This document shows, one piece after another, positions 18,848 through 27,019 of a stretch of 64,000 nt of DNA. A program made the translations under genes and the position numbers. The DNA comes from Actinomycetota bacterium (GTDB lineage Bacteria; Actinomycetota; Actinomycetes; S36-B12; UBA5976). Within the stretch, counting starts at the first letter, position 1. The number at the start of each line of letters is the position of its first letter. Where the stretch lies: positions 314,924-378,923 of the forward strand of contig WLPX01000001.1 of assembly GCA_009698575.1 (NCBI GenBank), in the 5' to 3' direction. The notes beneath the pieces are model-generated. The model was given only the letters and a program-made list of their open reading frames with translations. It had not been told where the DNA came from and did no database searches.

Positions 18848-19795
18848 CTATTGTTGATAGAACGTAAGTCTGTCATGTCGTCTTTCGACATTCACAGCGC
18901 CTGGCAGATTTAGTGGACCCTGGCCATGCCAGTTGGTAACTAATGCATCAATTGCCAAAACGTGGTCTCGAGTCAGGTCATTGATCGCACAACCATTTGT
19001 AATGGCGAGTTGACGAATCACTCTGGTTCGAATGGCTCGAGGCAATGCGCCAATTAAATTAACGTCATCACCGACTCTGGTGATTTCAAACCTGGCCAGC
19101 GCATCAAGGGCATCTGCGTCGTCGCGCAAAAGATCTGCGCTGCGTACTAGAGCGTGCGTTACTCCAGGACCTAGTTCAGATTCCAAAATAGGTAGCACTG
19201 AATTACGAACTCGTACGCGCGCGAACTTGGTATCGCTGTTATGCGGATCTTCAAATGCCACTAAATCTTTGACTTCGCTTCGCACGGTCTCGCGATCAAT
19301 ATTTAGAAACGGCCTGCGATAAATTCCTTCAACGGCTCGCATCCCCGAAAGTGATCGAGCGCCAGATCCACGAGCAAGTCCCAACAAAACCGTTTCAGCT
19401 TGGTCCTGGAGTGTGTGTCCTAGCAAAATCGCCTTGGCATTGTGCTCGCCCGCCACACGGGTAAATGCCTGACGACGCGCATCTCGAGCTGCGGCTTCCA
19501 TGCCGCCACTGCCAGGACCGGTGGCGACGTTGACGTTAAAAATCAAAACTGGGTCGGCGCCTAAATCAGTGGCAAGTTGTGCAGCGGTCTGCGAAGTTTT
19601 TGCGGATTCAGCTTGGATTTGATGATCAATAATGATCGCACCGACATTAATGGATTGAATTTTCCCGACCATAACTGCGCATTTAAGCAATGAAAGGCTG
19701 TCGGCCCCGCCGCTAAGTCCAACTAATACTGTGTCGCCAGCTTCTAAATCAGCCAGGCTAGCGATCAGACCTTGTCGCAATTCCAGGTTGATCAT
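18848..19795 (-). CDS. tilS: tRNA(Ile)-lysidine synthase
   Basis: Converts C34 of tRNA-Ile(CAU) to lysidine so that it reads AUA. The 315-residue product has the N-type ATP-pyrophosphatase P-loop VGLSGGADSLSLLK near residue 25 and LLGHTLQDQAETVLLGLARGSG, the family signature. The C-terminal substrate domain is short, as in other actinobacteria. It is clustered with hpt downstream and dacB upstream, the usual actinobacterial order. Confidence 0.95.
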   Translation of the reverse strand: MINLELRQGLIASLADLEAGDTVLVGLSGGADSLSLLKCAVMVGKIQSINVGAIIIDHQIQAESAKTSQTAAQLATDLGADPVLIFNVNVATGPGSGGMEAAARDARRQAFTRVAGEHNAKAILLGHTLQDQAETVLLGLARGSGARSLSGMRAVEGIYRRPFLNIDRETVRSEVKDLVAFEDPHNSDTKFARVRVRNSVLPILESELGPGVTHALVRSADLLRDDADALDALARFEITRVGDDVNLIGALPRAIRTRVIRQLAITNGCAINDLTRDHVLAIDALVTNWHGQGPLNLPGAVNVERRHDRLTFYQQ

Positions 19796-19804
19796 GATCT
19801 GACT

Positions 19805-21139
19805 CTACGCAACTCGACAGCCGCACTGCACCAAAGCCTTCACAACTTCATCCATTGCTGCTTCGCCTTGTTTAGTTCCGCTTGGAATTTCATTTGCGAT
19901 TAATGTGTAGATCAAAAGATCTCCGTTGGCATCAACCAAAGTTCCGGACAACACAACGACCTTAGATAGTGTTCCAGTCTTGGCTCGCACGGTGCCTCGA
20001 CCAGGTTCACCGATGTCATACCTATCTATTAGGGTTCCTGAGATTCCAGCAACTGGCAGGCCACTTAAGTTCGCCCAGGCCGACCCACCGTTTGTATTTG
20101 CATACTGCAGCGCTGCAACTAATGCCTTTGCTGAAGTGCGATTAGACCGACTTAATCCCGAGCCATCCAAGATCTCAGTGCCAGCAATATCAATTCCTGC
20201 GTCAATTAGTGCTTGTCTAGTTACTTGCGCGCCCGCTGCGAATGTGTACTCGCCGATAGTTCCGCCCAAGTGATGTGACAGATACTCTGCCATGGTGTTG
20301 TTGCTCGTTGTGATCATTCGTTCCACAATGTCTGTCACAGTTGCGGATTCAACGCGCGCTAATTCGGATGTGCTTGAACTAGCAACGCGATCGCCAAGTG
20401 TCACAGACAATCCTCGCGCAACTAGTTCTGCAACATAAAACTCCGCTGCCGATTTCGCAGGATCGGGCATTACTGCTTCCGTGTCATTGATTCCAAAATC
20501 CATGGTTAAGCCCTGGACGGCAGACACTTCGCCAGTACGTAGATATTGATCGGGCCAAGATTCATGCGCTATTGGTTTTGCAAACAACGAATCATCAAAA
20601 TTCAGAATGTAATTTTCGGTGCTCGTTCCAAGCGCGACGGCAGTTAAGTCTGCAAGTTGTTCAAGTGAAGGTGGTTGTTCCGAACCTGGTGGCTTGCCAC
20701 GCCAATTAATTGGTGTGAGCGAAACTAAAGTTGGATCGCCGCCGCCAACTAACGTCAAAGTAGTTGCGTCCTGCATAACTCGGGTAGCAAATCGTGTTTC
20801 GGCGCCTAGAACATTCATTGCTGCTATTCCGGTGTAGAGCTTCAATGTCGAAGCAGGGATCATGGGCTGCGAACCTTTGATGTCTACGAGTACTTCGCCT
20901 GAGTTTGCATCCACGACGTAAGCAGTTACCCCGGCGCCTAATCTTGGGTCGGCTAGTTTTTCTGTAACTAATGCGGTTGCAGTTGCCGCGTCGATAGTGC
21001 CCATTGCTTCAACAGGATTGAAAATTCCAATCGAGCTTGGGGCAGGTGGTACTTCAACCGATTGCTCCGCGTTGGTAGGACTTGAAAAGCTGATGCATCC
21101 AAAGAGCAACGAAGTGATAAGCAGGATGCGACGAAAGAT
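19805..21139 (-). CDS. dacB: D-alanyl-D-alanine carboxypeptidase/endopeptidase, PBP4 (DacB) family
   Basis: Serine-type low-molecular-weight PBP (S13) acting on peptidoglycan outside the membrane. It shows the three motifs in order: SxxK (PASTLKLY), SxN (TTSNNTMAEYL) and KTG (VRAKTGTLSK). The start is unusual. The frame is open back to a GTG at 21241 that overlaps the divergent ppa start. A perfect AAGGAGG lies at 21146-21152, 6 bases before an ATC codon (21139), exactly where a lipoprotein-like signal would begin (F-RRILLITSLLFGC). No ATG, GTG or TTG is in frame at that point. I annotate from 21139 as a possible AUC start; the GTG at 21241 is the conventional alternative. Confidence 0.85.
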   Translation of the reverse strand: MFRRILLITSLLFGCISFSSPTNAEQSVEVPPAPSSIGIFNPVEAMGTIDAATATALVTEKLADPRLGAGVTAYVVDANSGEVLVDIKGSQPMIPASTLKLYTGIAAMNVLGAETRFATRVMQDATTLTLVGGGDPTLVSLTPINWRGKPPGSEQPPSLEQLADLTAVALGTSTENYILNFDDSLFAKPIAHESWPDQYLRTGEVSAVQGLTMDFGINDTEAVMPDPAKSAAEFYVAELVARGLSVTLGDRVASSSTSELARVESATVTDIVERMITTSNNTMAEYLSHHLGGTIGEYTFAAGAQVTRQALIDAGIDIAGTEILDGSGLSRSNRTSAKALVAALQYANTNGGSAWANLSGLPVAGISGTLIDRYDIGEPGRGTVRAKTGTLSKVVVLSGTLVDANGDLLIYTLIANEIPSGTKQGEAAMDEVVKALVQCGCRVA

Positions 21140-21234
21140 GTCTAGCCTCCTTAAATAGGGGGTTTCCTGATTTACATCTAAGATTGAGTAATCACTAACA
21201 AGAGTAAGTGGAAATCTAGAAATGGTGGGGCATC

Positions 21235-21726
21235 GTGGCACTTGAATTTGATGTACTGGTGGAGATCCCTGGCGGTAGCCGTAATAAGTATGAAGTGGAC
21301 CACGAGACTGGCCGCCTTCGGTTAGACCGCATGCTTTTCACTGCCACCCGATACCCACGTGATTATGGCTACATCGAAGGCACTCTGGGTCAAGATGGCG
21401 ATCCACTAGATGCGCTAGTCCTAATTGAAGAGCCGACATTCCCTGGTGTTTTGATTCGCTGCCGCGCAATCGCGATGTTCCGCATGAGTGATGAAGCGGG
21501 CGAAGATGACAAGATTATGTGCGTCCCAGCCCATGATCCCCGCAAACTTACTTTGCAAGACATTGGTGATATGCCTGAGTTTGAGCGTCTTGAAATTCAG
21601 CACTTCTTTGAAACTTACAAGGACCTAGAGCCAGGTAAATCTGTTGAAGGTGCTACTTGGGGAAACTGCGCTGAAGCTGAAGCCGAAATCCTAGCTTCGA
21701 TTGCACGCGCCAAGCAAGGTCACTAA
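21235..21726 (+). CDS. ppa: Inorganic pyrophosphatase, family I
   Basis: Hydrolyses pyrophosphate in the cytoplasm. The 163-residue hexameric-type enzyme has [13 protein letters not shown] (active-site Lys), the metal-binding [10 protein letters not shown] (Asp cluster), and the AHDPRK segment. The start is a GTG with GGTGGGG about 5 bases upstream. It is divergent from dacB, the usual actinobacterial arrangement, and convergent with the following gene (3-base gap). Confidence 0.97.
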   Translation: MALEFDVLVEIPGGSRNKYEVDHETGRLRLDRMLFTATRYPRDYGYIEGTLGQDGDPLDALVLIEEPTFPGVLIRCRAIAMFRMSDEAGEDDKIMCVPAHDPRKLTLQDIGDMPEFERLEIQHFFETYKDLEPGKSVEGATWGNCAEAEAEILASIARAKQGH

Positions 21727-21729
21727 AAC

Positions 21730-23160
21730 TTAAGCATTTGCTCCGGCAGGGATGCCTGACTTAAGTCTGTTAACTACATCAACAGCGCTCCAGCCATTTG
21801 GAAATTCTTTTAGCATGCCTTCGACGTCACTTGTTGTTGCACCCAAAGTTAATAGTGGAGCTTCCTTGTAACCGTCTGGTCGCTCCTGTCCCAAACCAAC
21901 TGCTGCAACCAATCCGTTGCATAAACAAATGCGACCTTCAAGATCTGGTTCGTCGCCACCCTTTTTCAGGAATGGACTATCAGGTTCCGCAGCACATCGG
22001 TAACTAACTTTTCCAGCTTCATCAATATGACTTGAGCGCAAGTAACCAAGATCGCACAATCTCGGACGTGCCTTATAAGTTTCTGGGTCACCAACAGTTC
22101 CTGGCAGTTGCACAACTTTGAATGGGAATCCGGTTGGCGATGCGCGATGGTCGGTACGCACCCGTAAATTACCGTCACGCGCTGCTTGCAACATTTGCTC
22201 GCGGTATTCCGGTAACAATCCAGATTCATTGCTTAAGGCAAACAGCGAGCCAACTTGAACGCCTTCGGCACCCGCATTGATTGCTTCGGTAACAGAGGCA
22301 GGTGTGGCGCGACCGCCCGCTAACCAAAACGGCAAACCAACATCGGCAACTTTTTCGATATTTGCTTCATCCTTTGGACCGTAACCAGTTTCAGTGTCTT
22401 GCAGTTTGCGAGGTGGTGCGTTGTGTCCACCAGCCATGAAGTGTTCAACAACAAAACCATCTGGTCGAGTTACTTCATCACGCGCCAAATAAGAAGCAAG
22501 AACTTCGGCAGTAACAATTGCCAAGAAAGCTGGGCGAGGCAATTCCGGTGCTTTACCAAATGACTCAAGTGGGTTGAATTCCAAAATTGGAGCAGCCATT
22601 CCAGCTGGGCGATCAGAATCAATACTTAAGTGTCCTGATTTTCCTTGTGCGAAATCTGTCATTAGTTGTGGAATCTCGCGCGGAATACCTGCGCCCATCA
22701 AAATTGCATCTACGCCTGCAAGCATCGCGCCGTAAAGTGCAGCTGGTGTTGCAGTTTGAAGTTTCTCTAAAAAGTTAATTCCAACTTTTCCGTTACCGGA
22801 TTGCTTTGCCAACCAAACTTCAACGAAGTTAGAGGCGACTGCTAGTTGATCGTGTTCGGTGTGAGCTTCTAAGCTCAAGCGACGCATTGGACGAAATGGT
22901 TTGCCCTGACGACCTTCGGGCTTAAAAAACTTAGCCAAAATTTCTTCAGCTACTTCTGGGTATGGAAAATGCGCCAAAGCTTCGCGCATGTGGCCGCCTT
23001 CGTCACCATTTTGTAAGCGACGAGTTACGACTGTTTCTAAGGCAGTACCTGAGACGACACCGAGTTGTCCCTCGTTTGCAACGGTGCGAGCTAAGTACCA
23101 AGAAGATACTGCTGCGCCCATGCCACCTTGAATAATCGGTGGCAGGCCCAGGTTGTTCAT
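21730..23160 (-). CDS. Nitronate monooxygenase-like FMN enzyme (2-nitropropane dioxygenase family)
   Basis: TIM-barrel FMN protein of 476 residues: PPIIQGGMGAAVSSW at the N-terminus, GINFLEK, GAGIPREIPQ, FVVEHFMAGGHNAPPR (flavin/active-site GGH) and LPFWLAGGRATPASVTEAINAGAEGVQVGSLFALSNES (phosphate-binding end). The C-terminal extension (about 370-476) carries cysteines (CDLGYLR, YRCAAEPDSPF, GRICLCNGLVAAVGLGQ) not found in short nitronate monooxygenases. This makes it closer to the PfaD/long-form branch. The nitroalkane role is therefore unproven. A phased operator array lies directly upstream. Confidence 0.8.
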   Translation of the reverse strand: MNNLGLPPIIQGGMGAAVSSWYLARTVANEGQLGVVSGTALETVVTRRLQNGDEGGHMREALAHFPYPEVAEEILAKFFKPEGRQGKPFRPMRRLSLEAHTEHDQLAVASNFVEVWLAKQSGNGKVGINFLEKLQTATPAALYGAMLAGVDAILMGAGIPREIPQLMTDFAQGKSGHLSIDSDRPAGMAAPILEFNPLESFGKAPELPRPAFLAIVTAEVLASYLARDEVTRPDGFVVEHFMAGGHNAPPRKLQDTETGYGPKDEANIEKVADVGLPFWLAGGRATPASVTEAINAGAEGVQVGSLFALSNESGLLPEYREQMLQAARDGNLRVRTDHRASPTGFPFKVVQLPGTVGDPETYKARPRLCDLGYLRSSHIDEAGKVSYRCAAEPDSPFLKKGGDEPDLEGRICLCNGLVAAVGLGQERPDGYKEAPLLTLGATTSDVEGMLKEFPNGWSAVDVVNRLKSGIPAGANA

Positions 23161-23184
23161 TAAGACTCCAAAACCTCTAGTTGG

Positions 23185-23234
23185 CTACGGTAACGTAACC
23201 TACGCTAGCGTAACCTACGCCACCGTAGGTTACG
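23185..23234. promoter_or_regulatory. Phased 11-bp operator array upstream of the nitronate-monooxygenase-like gene
   Basis: CGTAACCTACG occurs at 23194 and 23209 and its reverse complement CGTAGGTTACG at 23224. The three starts are exactly 15 bases apart. A degenerate fourth element CTACGGTAACG lies at 23185. The array ends 25 bp upstream of the start codon, so it most likely overlaps the promoter. TetR-family regulators of acyl-CoA/fatty-acid genes bind G/C-TAACCTACG-like palindromes; no such regulator gene is nearby. Confidence 0.7.
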
Positions 23235-23288
23235 AATTAAAGGCTATTTTTATGAATTTTTAGGCAATTTCTCGAGGATCTAATGGGT

Positions 23289-24527
23289 TTACTGACTAAG
23301 TTCGGCGTTTTGCCCTTGTAGGTGGCGAACTCCGGGCACAGCCAGCATGGCGGCCAAAACCACGACAAATAGAGCTGACATAGCAATCAGTGTGGTTTCC
23401 GAGCCAAATCTTTCCGTTATTGGGCCAGCGACAATCAAGCCAAACGGCGCTAAAGCTAATGAACCAAATGCGTCATAAGAAGTTACCCGCGATAACGATT
23501 CCCGCGGGATATTGCTCTGCATTGCGGTTTGCCAGAGCACCATAAAGAAATCCAGTGCAATGCCGGCAAAGAATGCACTCACCATAATCAATGGAATCCA
23601 GTTTGTTACACCCATTGTGAAAATCCAAACGACAACACCAATCTGTGCGACAAGACCGACCACTAATGGACGCCTTGGCCTAACTTTCATGGACACCAAA
23701 ACACCAGCCACCATTCCAGCAGATAGCGCTGCCAAGATCCACGACCAAGGTTTAGGGCCGCCAAGCACTTGTTCGGCATGTACTGGTCCAACAACTGCAA
23801 ACACGCTTTCAAAAATCATGGCAATCACGGAATAGCCAGCAACAACTGCTACCACCCAGCTACGACTTGAGAACTCTTTCCAACCATGCGCCAAATCCTG
23901 AAACACAGTTGGCGAATGCTCGTTCTGTTCTCGAGTCTTGCCAAAGCTGCGAAGGGTAAAGACCAAAATTCCAGCAATGAAAAACGAAATGCCATCTGCC
24001 ACTAAAGCCCAGCCGGCACCAATACCCGCCACGATAATTCCGCCGGCCACGGTCCCGGTGATGTTTGCTGTATTCGCACCAAGTCCGATAACAGAATTAG
24101 CAGACTGCAGATTCTCTTCTGGAACAATTTCGGGAATCATTCCAGCAAACGCTGGCCACCACAATGCATTTAAAGAACCGCTGATGAAGGCAATTACGGC
24201 AAGGCTCAGGACTGTTGCAGTTCCATTAATCAACATCACGCCATTGAGAATTACAAACGCACTCAAGAAAATATCTGAAAGGCCGACCACCATAGCGCGT
24301 GGGAAGCGATCGGCTAGAACTCCGCCAAATAACATGAACAAAACCATTGGCCCAAGTTGCGCGGCCATCACGATGCTCAATGTAGTTGGTGTAGCTCCAT
24401 CTAATCCGAGCACGCCGAAAGCAAGTGCGATCGGTGCTACACCATTACCCAAATTAGAAATAATTCGAGCAATTAGAAGTGTGCGAAATGCTGGCATCAA
24501 CCAGAGTCGCTTTAAGTCAGTTAGCAC
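23289..24527 (-). CDS. MFS transporter (efflux-like)
   Basis: The 412-residue product has about 12 hydrophobic segments. The MFS loop 2-3 motif G-x-x-x-D-R is present as FGGVLADRFPRAMVVG near residue 62. The overall pattern (LGNGVAPIALAFGVL, central hydrophilic linker KTREQNEHSP) fits the MFS_3/drug-efflux branch. Substrate cannot be read. The GTG start overlaps the end of the upstream hydrolase gene by one base, so the two are coupled. The intergenic stretch after its stop holds the operator array of the next gene. Confidence 0.88.
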   Translation of the reverse strand: MLTDLKRLWLMPAFRTLLIARIISNLGNGVAPIALAFGVLGLDGATPTTLSIVMAAQLGPMVLFMLFGGVLADRFPRAMVVGLSDIFLSAFVILNGVMLINGTATVLSLAVIAFISGSLNALWWPAFAGMIPEIVPEENLQSANSVIGLGANTANITGTVAGGIIVAGIGAGWALVADGISFFIAGILVFTLRSFGKTREQNEHSPTVFQDLAHGWKEFSSRSWVVAVVAGYSVIAMIFESVFAVVGPVHAEQVLGGPKPWSWILAALSAGMVAGVLVSMKVRPRRPLVVGLVAQIGVVVWIFTMGVTNWIPLIMVSAFFAGIALDFFMVLWQTAMQSNIPRESLSRVTSYDAFGSLALAPFGLIVAGPITERFGSETTLIAMSALFVVVLAAMLAVPGVRHLQGQNAELSQ

Positions 24528-25117
24528 TATCTCACCGATAAGTCAGTGTTTGGATCTGCAACCCAATTAATTACGCCGGCCCATGGCGTCCAACCTTCTT
24601 CGACGGCAAAGTGTCCGGCACCCATAACCAATTCGAATTTCAGTCCTAACGGTTTAGCAAAAGTTTCTTCCAGACCACGCGGTAACCAAGGATCAGAGTC
24701 ACTGCCAACTAACAGCGTTGCGGCGGCGGCTTTGTGAGCAGCGCTCTTAACTGATTCAGAATTTAGATCCAATTGAAACGATGGGACTTCGCCACATAAA
24801 TCGGGATCTGCCGGCGCAACTAACATCACGCGACTGGCTTGTTCTTGCAACATTCCACTTTGCGTAATGTGCAGCCAAGTTAAGCAGCCAAGTGAGTGCC
24901 CAAACACAATTAGTTCGCCGTCACCAGCTTCATGCAACATGTCTAGTTCAACTTTTAAAACTGCAAGCCACTTATCTAGGCTCGGTAATTCCGTATCTGG
25001 CAGTTGAGGATACGCAACTATGTGTCCCTGTTGCCTTAGCTCTTTTGCTAGTAGGCGATGCCAATGTCCAACTGGGCGTTCATTTCCCCAGCCATGAATA
25101 ATTAGCACTCGCTTCAT
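24527..25117 (-). CDS. Small alpha/beta hydrolase, RBBP9/YdeN family
   Basis: Serine hydrolase fold of about 196 residues: IIHGWGNERPVGHW at the N-terminus (oxyanion loop), nucleophile elbow VFGHSLGCLTWLH (Ser near 78), GSDSDPWLP with the acid, and GAGHFAVEEGW with the catalytic His near the C-terminus. All three catalytic residues are therefore visible. ATG 25117 is chosen because the first strand MKRVLIIHG starts there; the open frame extends upstream into the opposite gene's promoter. The family has no single assigned substrate. Confidence 0.85.
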   Translation of the reverse strand: MKRVLIIHGWGNERPVGHWHRLLAKELRQQGHIVAYPQLPDTELPSLDKWLAVLKVELDMLHEAGDGELIVFGHSLGCLTWLHITQSGMLQEQASRVMLVAPADPDLCGEVPSFQLDLNSESVKSAAHKAAAATLLVGSDSDPWLPRGLEETFAKPLGLKFELVMGAGHFAVEEGWTPWAGVINWVADPNTDLSVR

Positions 25118-25168
25118 GTAGGTAACTTTAGCGGTCGTGGAATGGCGAGATCGCAATAGAATAAGGAA

Positions 25169-25459
25169 ATGGCCGAATATCAAATCACCTATTGGCGCGA
25201 CTTTCCTTCAATGGTTGTGGCGCGAAATGGCGACGATACAGTCAAGATTTCTCTAGCTAATCGCTTTCAAGAAGCAATTGATGAAGCTGCCATGAGACTG
25301 GATGCAGCTGATGCTGACGCTTATCTCGATGGCTGGGTTCGTAGTGAATGGATTTCTGAAGCTGGTGAAGCGGCAGAAGTTGCCGAACGCATCAGTGCAG
25401 ATCTAGAAAACTCGCTAGATGACGCAGCACTACAAGCAATGCTCGACAAACTTTCCTAA
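25169..25459 (+). CDS. PF13769-type small protein (annotated 'virulence factor' in families)
   Basis: The 96-residue product begins YQITYWRDFPSMVVAR and continues LANRFQEAIDEAAMRL. This is the pattern of the small PF13769 family whose historical name is misleading. In alphaproteobacteria members sit with methylene-THF reductase and homocysteine/betaine methyltransferase genes. Here too the next gene is a homocysteine S-methyltransferase, 15 bases downstream. The conserved context suggests a one-carbon/folate-linked role; the biochemistry is unknown. Confidence 0.75.
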   Translation: MAEYQITYWRDFPSMVVARNGDDTVKISLANRFQEAIDEAAMRLDAADADAYLDGWVRSEWISEAGEAAEVAERISADLENSLDDAALQAMLDKLS

Positions 25460-25474
25460 ATTTAAGGAGTAATC

Positions 25475-26359
25475 ATGGCTAACGTTTACGAATGGCTCGA
25501 TGCCGGAAACACACTTGTTGGCGACGGTGCCATGGGAACTGCGCTGCAGGATCTTGGTCTAACCGATGGTGGCGCTCCTGAGCTTTGGAATGTTGAGCAG
25601 CCTGCAAAAGTTGCTTCAGTTTTAGAAGGCTATGCAGTAGCAGGCGCGAATGTTGTAACCACAAATACTTTTGGTGGAACCCGCGGGCGACTGGAAATGC
25701 ATGGCCTTGGTGATCGCGTGCACGAATTGAATAAGGCTGGATCTGAAGTGGCTCGTTCCGTTGCTGACAAATTTGAAAATGTTTTTGTCTTCGGTGACGT
25801 AGGTCCATCCGGAGAATTGATGGATCCAATGGGCACGCTAACTCCTGAATCAGGCAAAGCACTTTTTGCGGAACAGATTAAAGGTCTGGTCGACGGCGGC
25901 TGCGATGCAATATTGATTGAAACTATGAGTGATCTAGGTGAAGTAGCTGCTGCTGTGGCTGCTGCCCAAGAAGTAGCACCAGGTATGCCGATCGTGGCGA
26001 CTTTAAGTTTTGATACAAACTTGCGCACCATGATGGGTGTTAAACCCGCTCAAGCCATTACTGCAATTGCAGAAATGGGTGTGCGCTTAATTGGAGCTAA
26101 CTGTGGTCGTGGCACCGATGAAATGCGAATCATTGCCAGTGAACTAGCCGATGCAAAACCCGCAGGTGTCCATGTTTTTATTCAGTCCAATGCAGGATTG
26201 CCACAACTAGTTGGCGCTGACTTTATCTATACGGGTACCCCAGAAGAAATGGGTGAGTTCGCCACTGAAATGAAAGCACTTGGAATCAAAGCAATTGGTT
26301 CTTGCTGTGGCTCGACTAGCGTTCACACCGCCGCTATTGCCGGAGCGCTTAAGTCATAA
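25475..26359 (+). CDS. Homocysteine S-methyltransferase (Zn-dependent, BHMT/MmuM/MetH-N type)
   Basis: TIM-barrel methyltransferase of 294 residues. VGDGAMGTALQ at the N-terminus and TNTFGG are typical. The Zn ligands are visible as the Cys of IGANCGRG and the CC pair of IGSCCGSTSVH. It makes methionine from homocysteine; the methyl donor (betaine, S-methylmethionine or methyl-corrinoid/THF) is not determined by sequence. It has good ribosome-site spacing (AAGGAG, 8 bases). It sits between the PF13769 gene and a SpoU methyltransferase whose ATG directly abuts its stop. Relevant to the SAM-IV-controlled importer further along. Confidence 0.85.
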   Translation: MANVYEWLDAGNTLVGDGAMGTALQDLGLTDGGAPELWNVEQPAKVASVLEGYAVAGANVVTTNTFGGTRGRLEMHGLGDRVHELNKAGSEVARSVADKFENVFVFGDVGPSGELMDPMGTLTPESGKALFAEQIKGLVDGGCDAILIETMSDLGEVAAAVAAAQEVAPGMPIVATLSFDTNLRTMMGVKPAQAITAIAEMGVRLIGANCGRGTDEMRIIASELADAKPAGVHVFIQSNAGLPQLVGADFIYTGTPEEMGEFATEMKALGIKAIGSCCGSTSVHTAAIAGALKS

Positions 26360-27010
26360 ATGACTGAGGCACCCGATCGCGGCGACTTAGGTCCAGGCGA
26401 GTTCTATCCCGTAGTAGGTGTAGGACCGCATCCAAAGCCCTGGCCAACAGAGTCACAATTTGATCCTGAACTTCTTGAACTTGGTGACCGAAGAAATGTT
26501 GTCGATAAATATCGATACTGGTCCGTCGAAGCAATTGTTGCCGATCTAGACACCTCGCGCGCCAAACTACACATTGCAATTGAAAATTGGCAACATGATT
26601 TGAATATTGGATCTGTCGTGAGAACGGCTAATGCCTTTAATGTTTCTGCAGTTCATATTGTTGGTAAAAAGGGATGGAATCGCCGAGGTGCAATGGTTAC
26701 TGATCGTTACCTACATCTGTTACATCACCCTACGGTTGCCGATTTTGTCGCTTGGGCCATTGAAAATAAAGTACCAATAATTGGTATCGATAATGTTCCA
26801 GGCTGTGGCAACATAGAAAACTCAGAGTTACCAGAATCTTGTGTGCTTTACTTTGGACAAGAAGGTCCAGGACTTTCACCAGAGGGGATTGCTGCGTGTT
26901 CGCAAATCCTTGGTATCACTCAAAGTGGTTCTACTAGGTCTATGAATGCCTCAGCAGCTGGAGCAATTGCAATGTACGCCTGGGCTATGCAAAATGTGCA
27001 CAACAAATAA
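26360..27010 (+). CDS. SpoU/TrmH-family RNA 2'-O-methyltransferase
   Basis: SPOUT-class methyltransferase of 216 residues. Motif 1 is NWQHDLNIGSVVRTANAFNV, motif 2 is LYFGQEGPGLSPEG and motif 3 is TRSMNASAAGAIAMYAW, containing the trefoil-knot SAM site. It uses SAM to methylate a ribose in tRNA or rRNA; the target base is not predictable. The ATG immediately follows the methyltransferase stop (0-base gap), consistent with coupling. It converges on the M4 peptidase gene. Confidence 0.9.
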   Translation: MTEAPDRGDLGPGEFYPVVGVGPHPKPWPTESQFDPELLELGDRRNVVDKYRYWSVEAIVADLDTSRAKLHIAIENWQHDLNIGSVVRTANAFNVSAVHIVGKKGWNRRGAMVTDRYLHLLHHPTVADFVAWAIENKVPIIGIDNVPGCGNIENSELPESCVLYFGQEGPGLSPEGIAACSQILGITQSGSTRSMNASAAGAIAMYAWAMQNVHNK

Positions 27011-27019
27011 TCATTAAAA

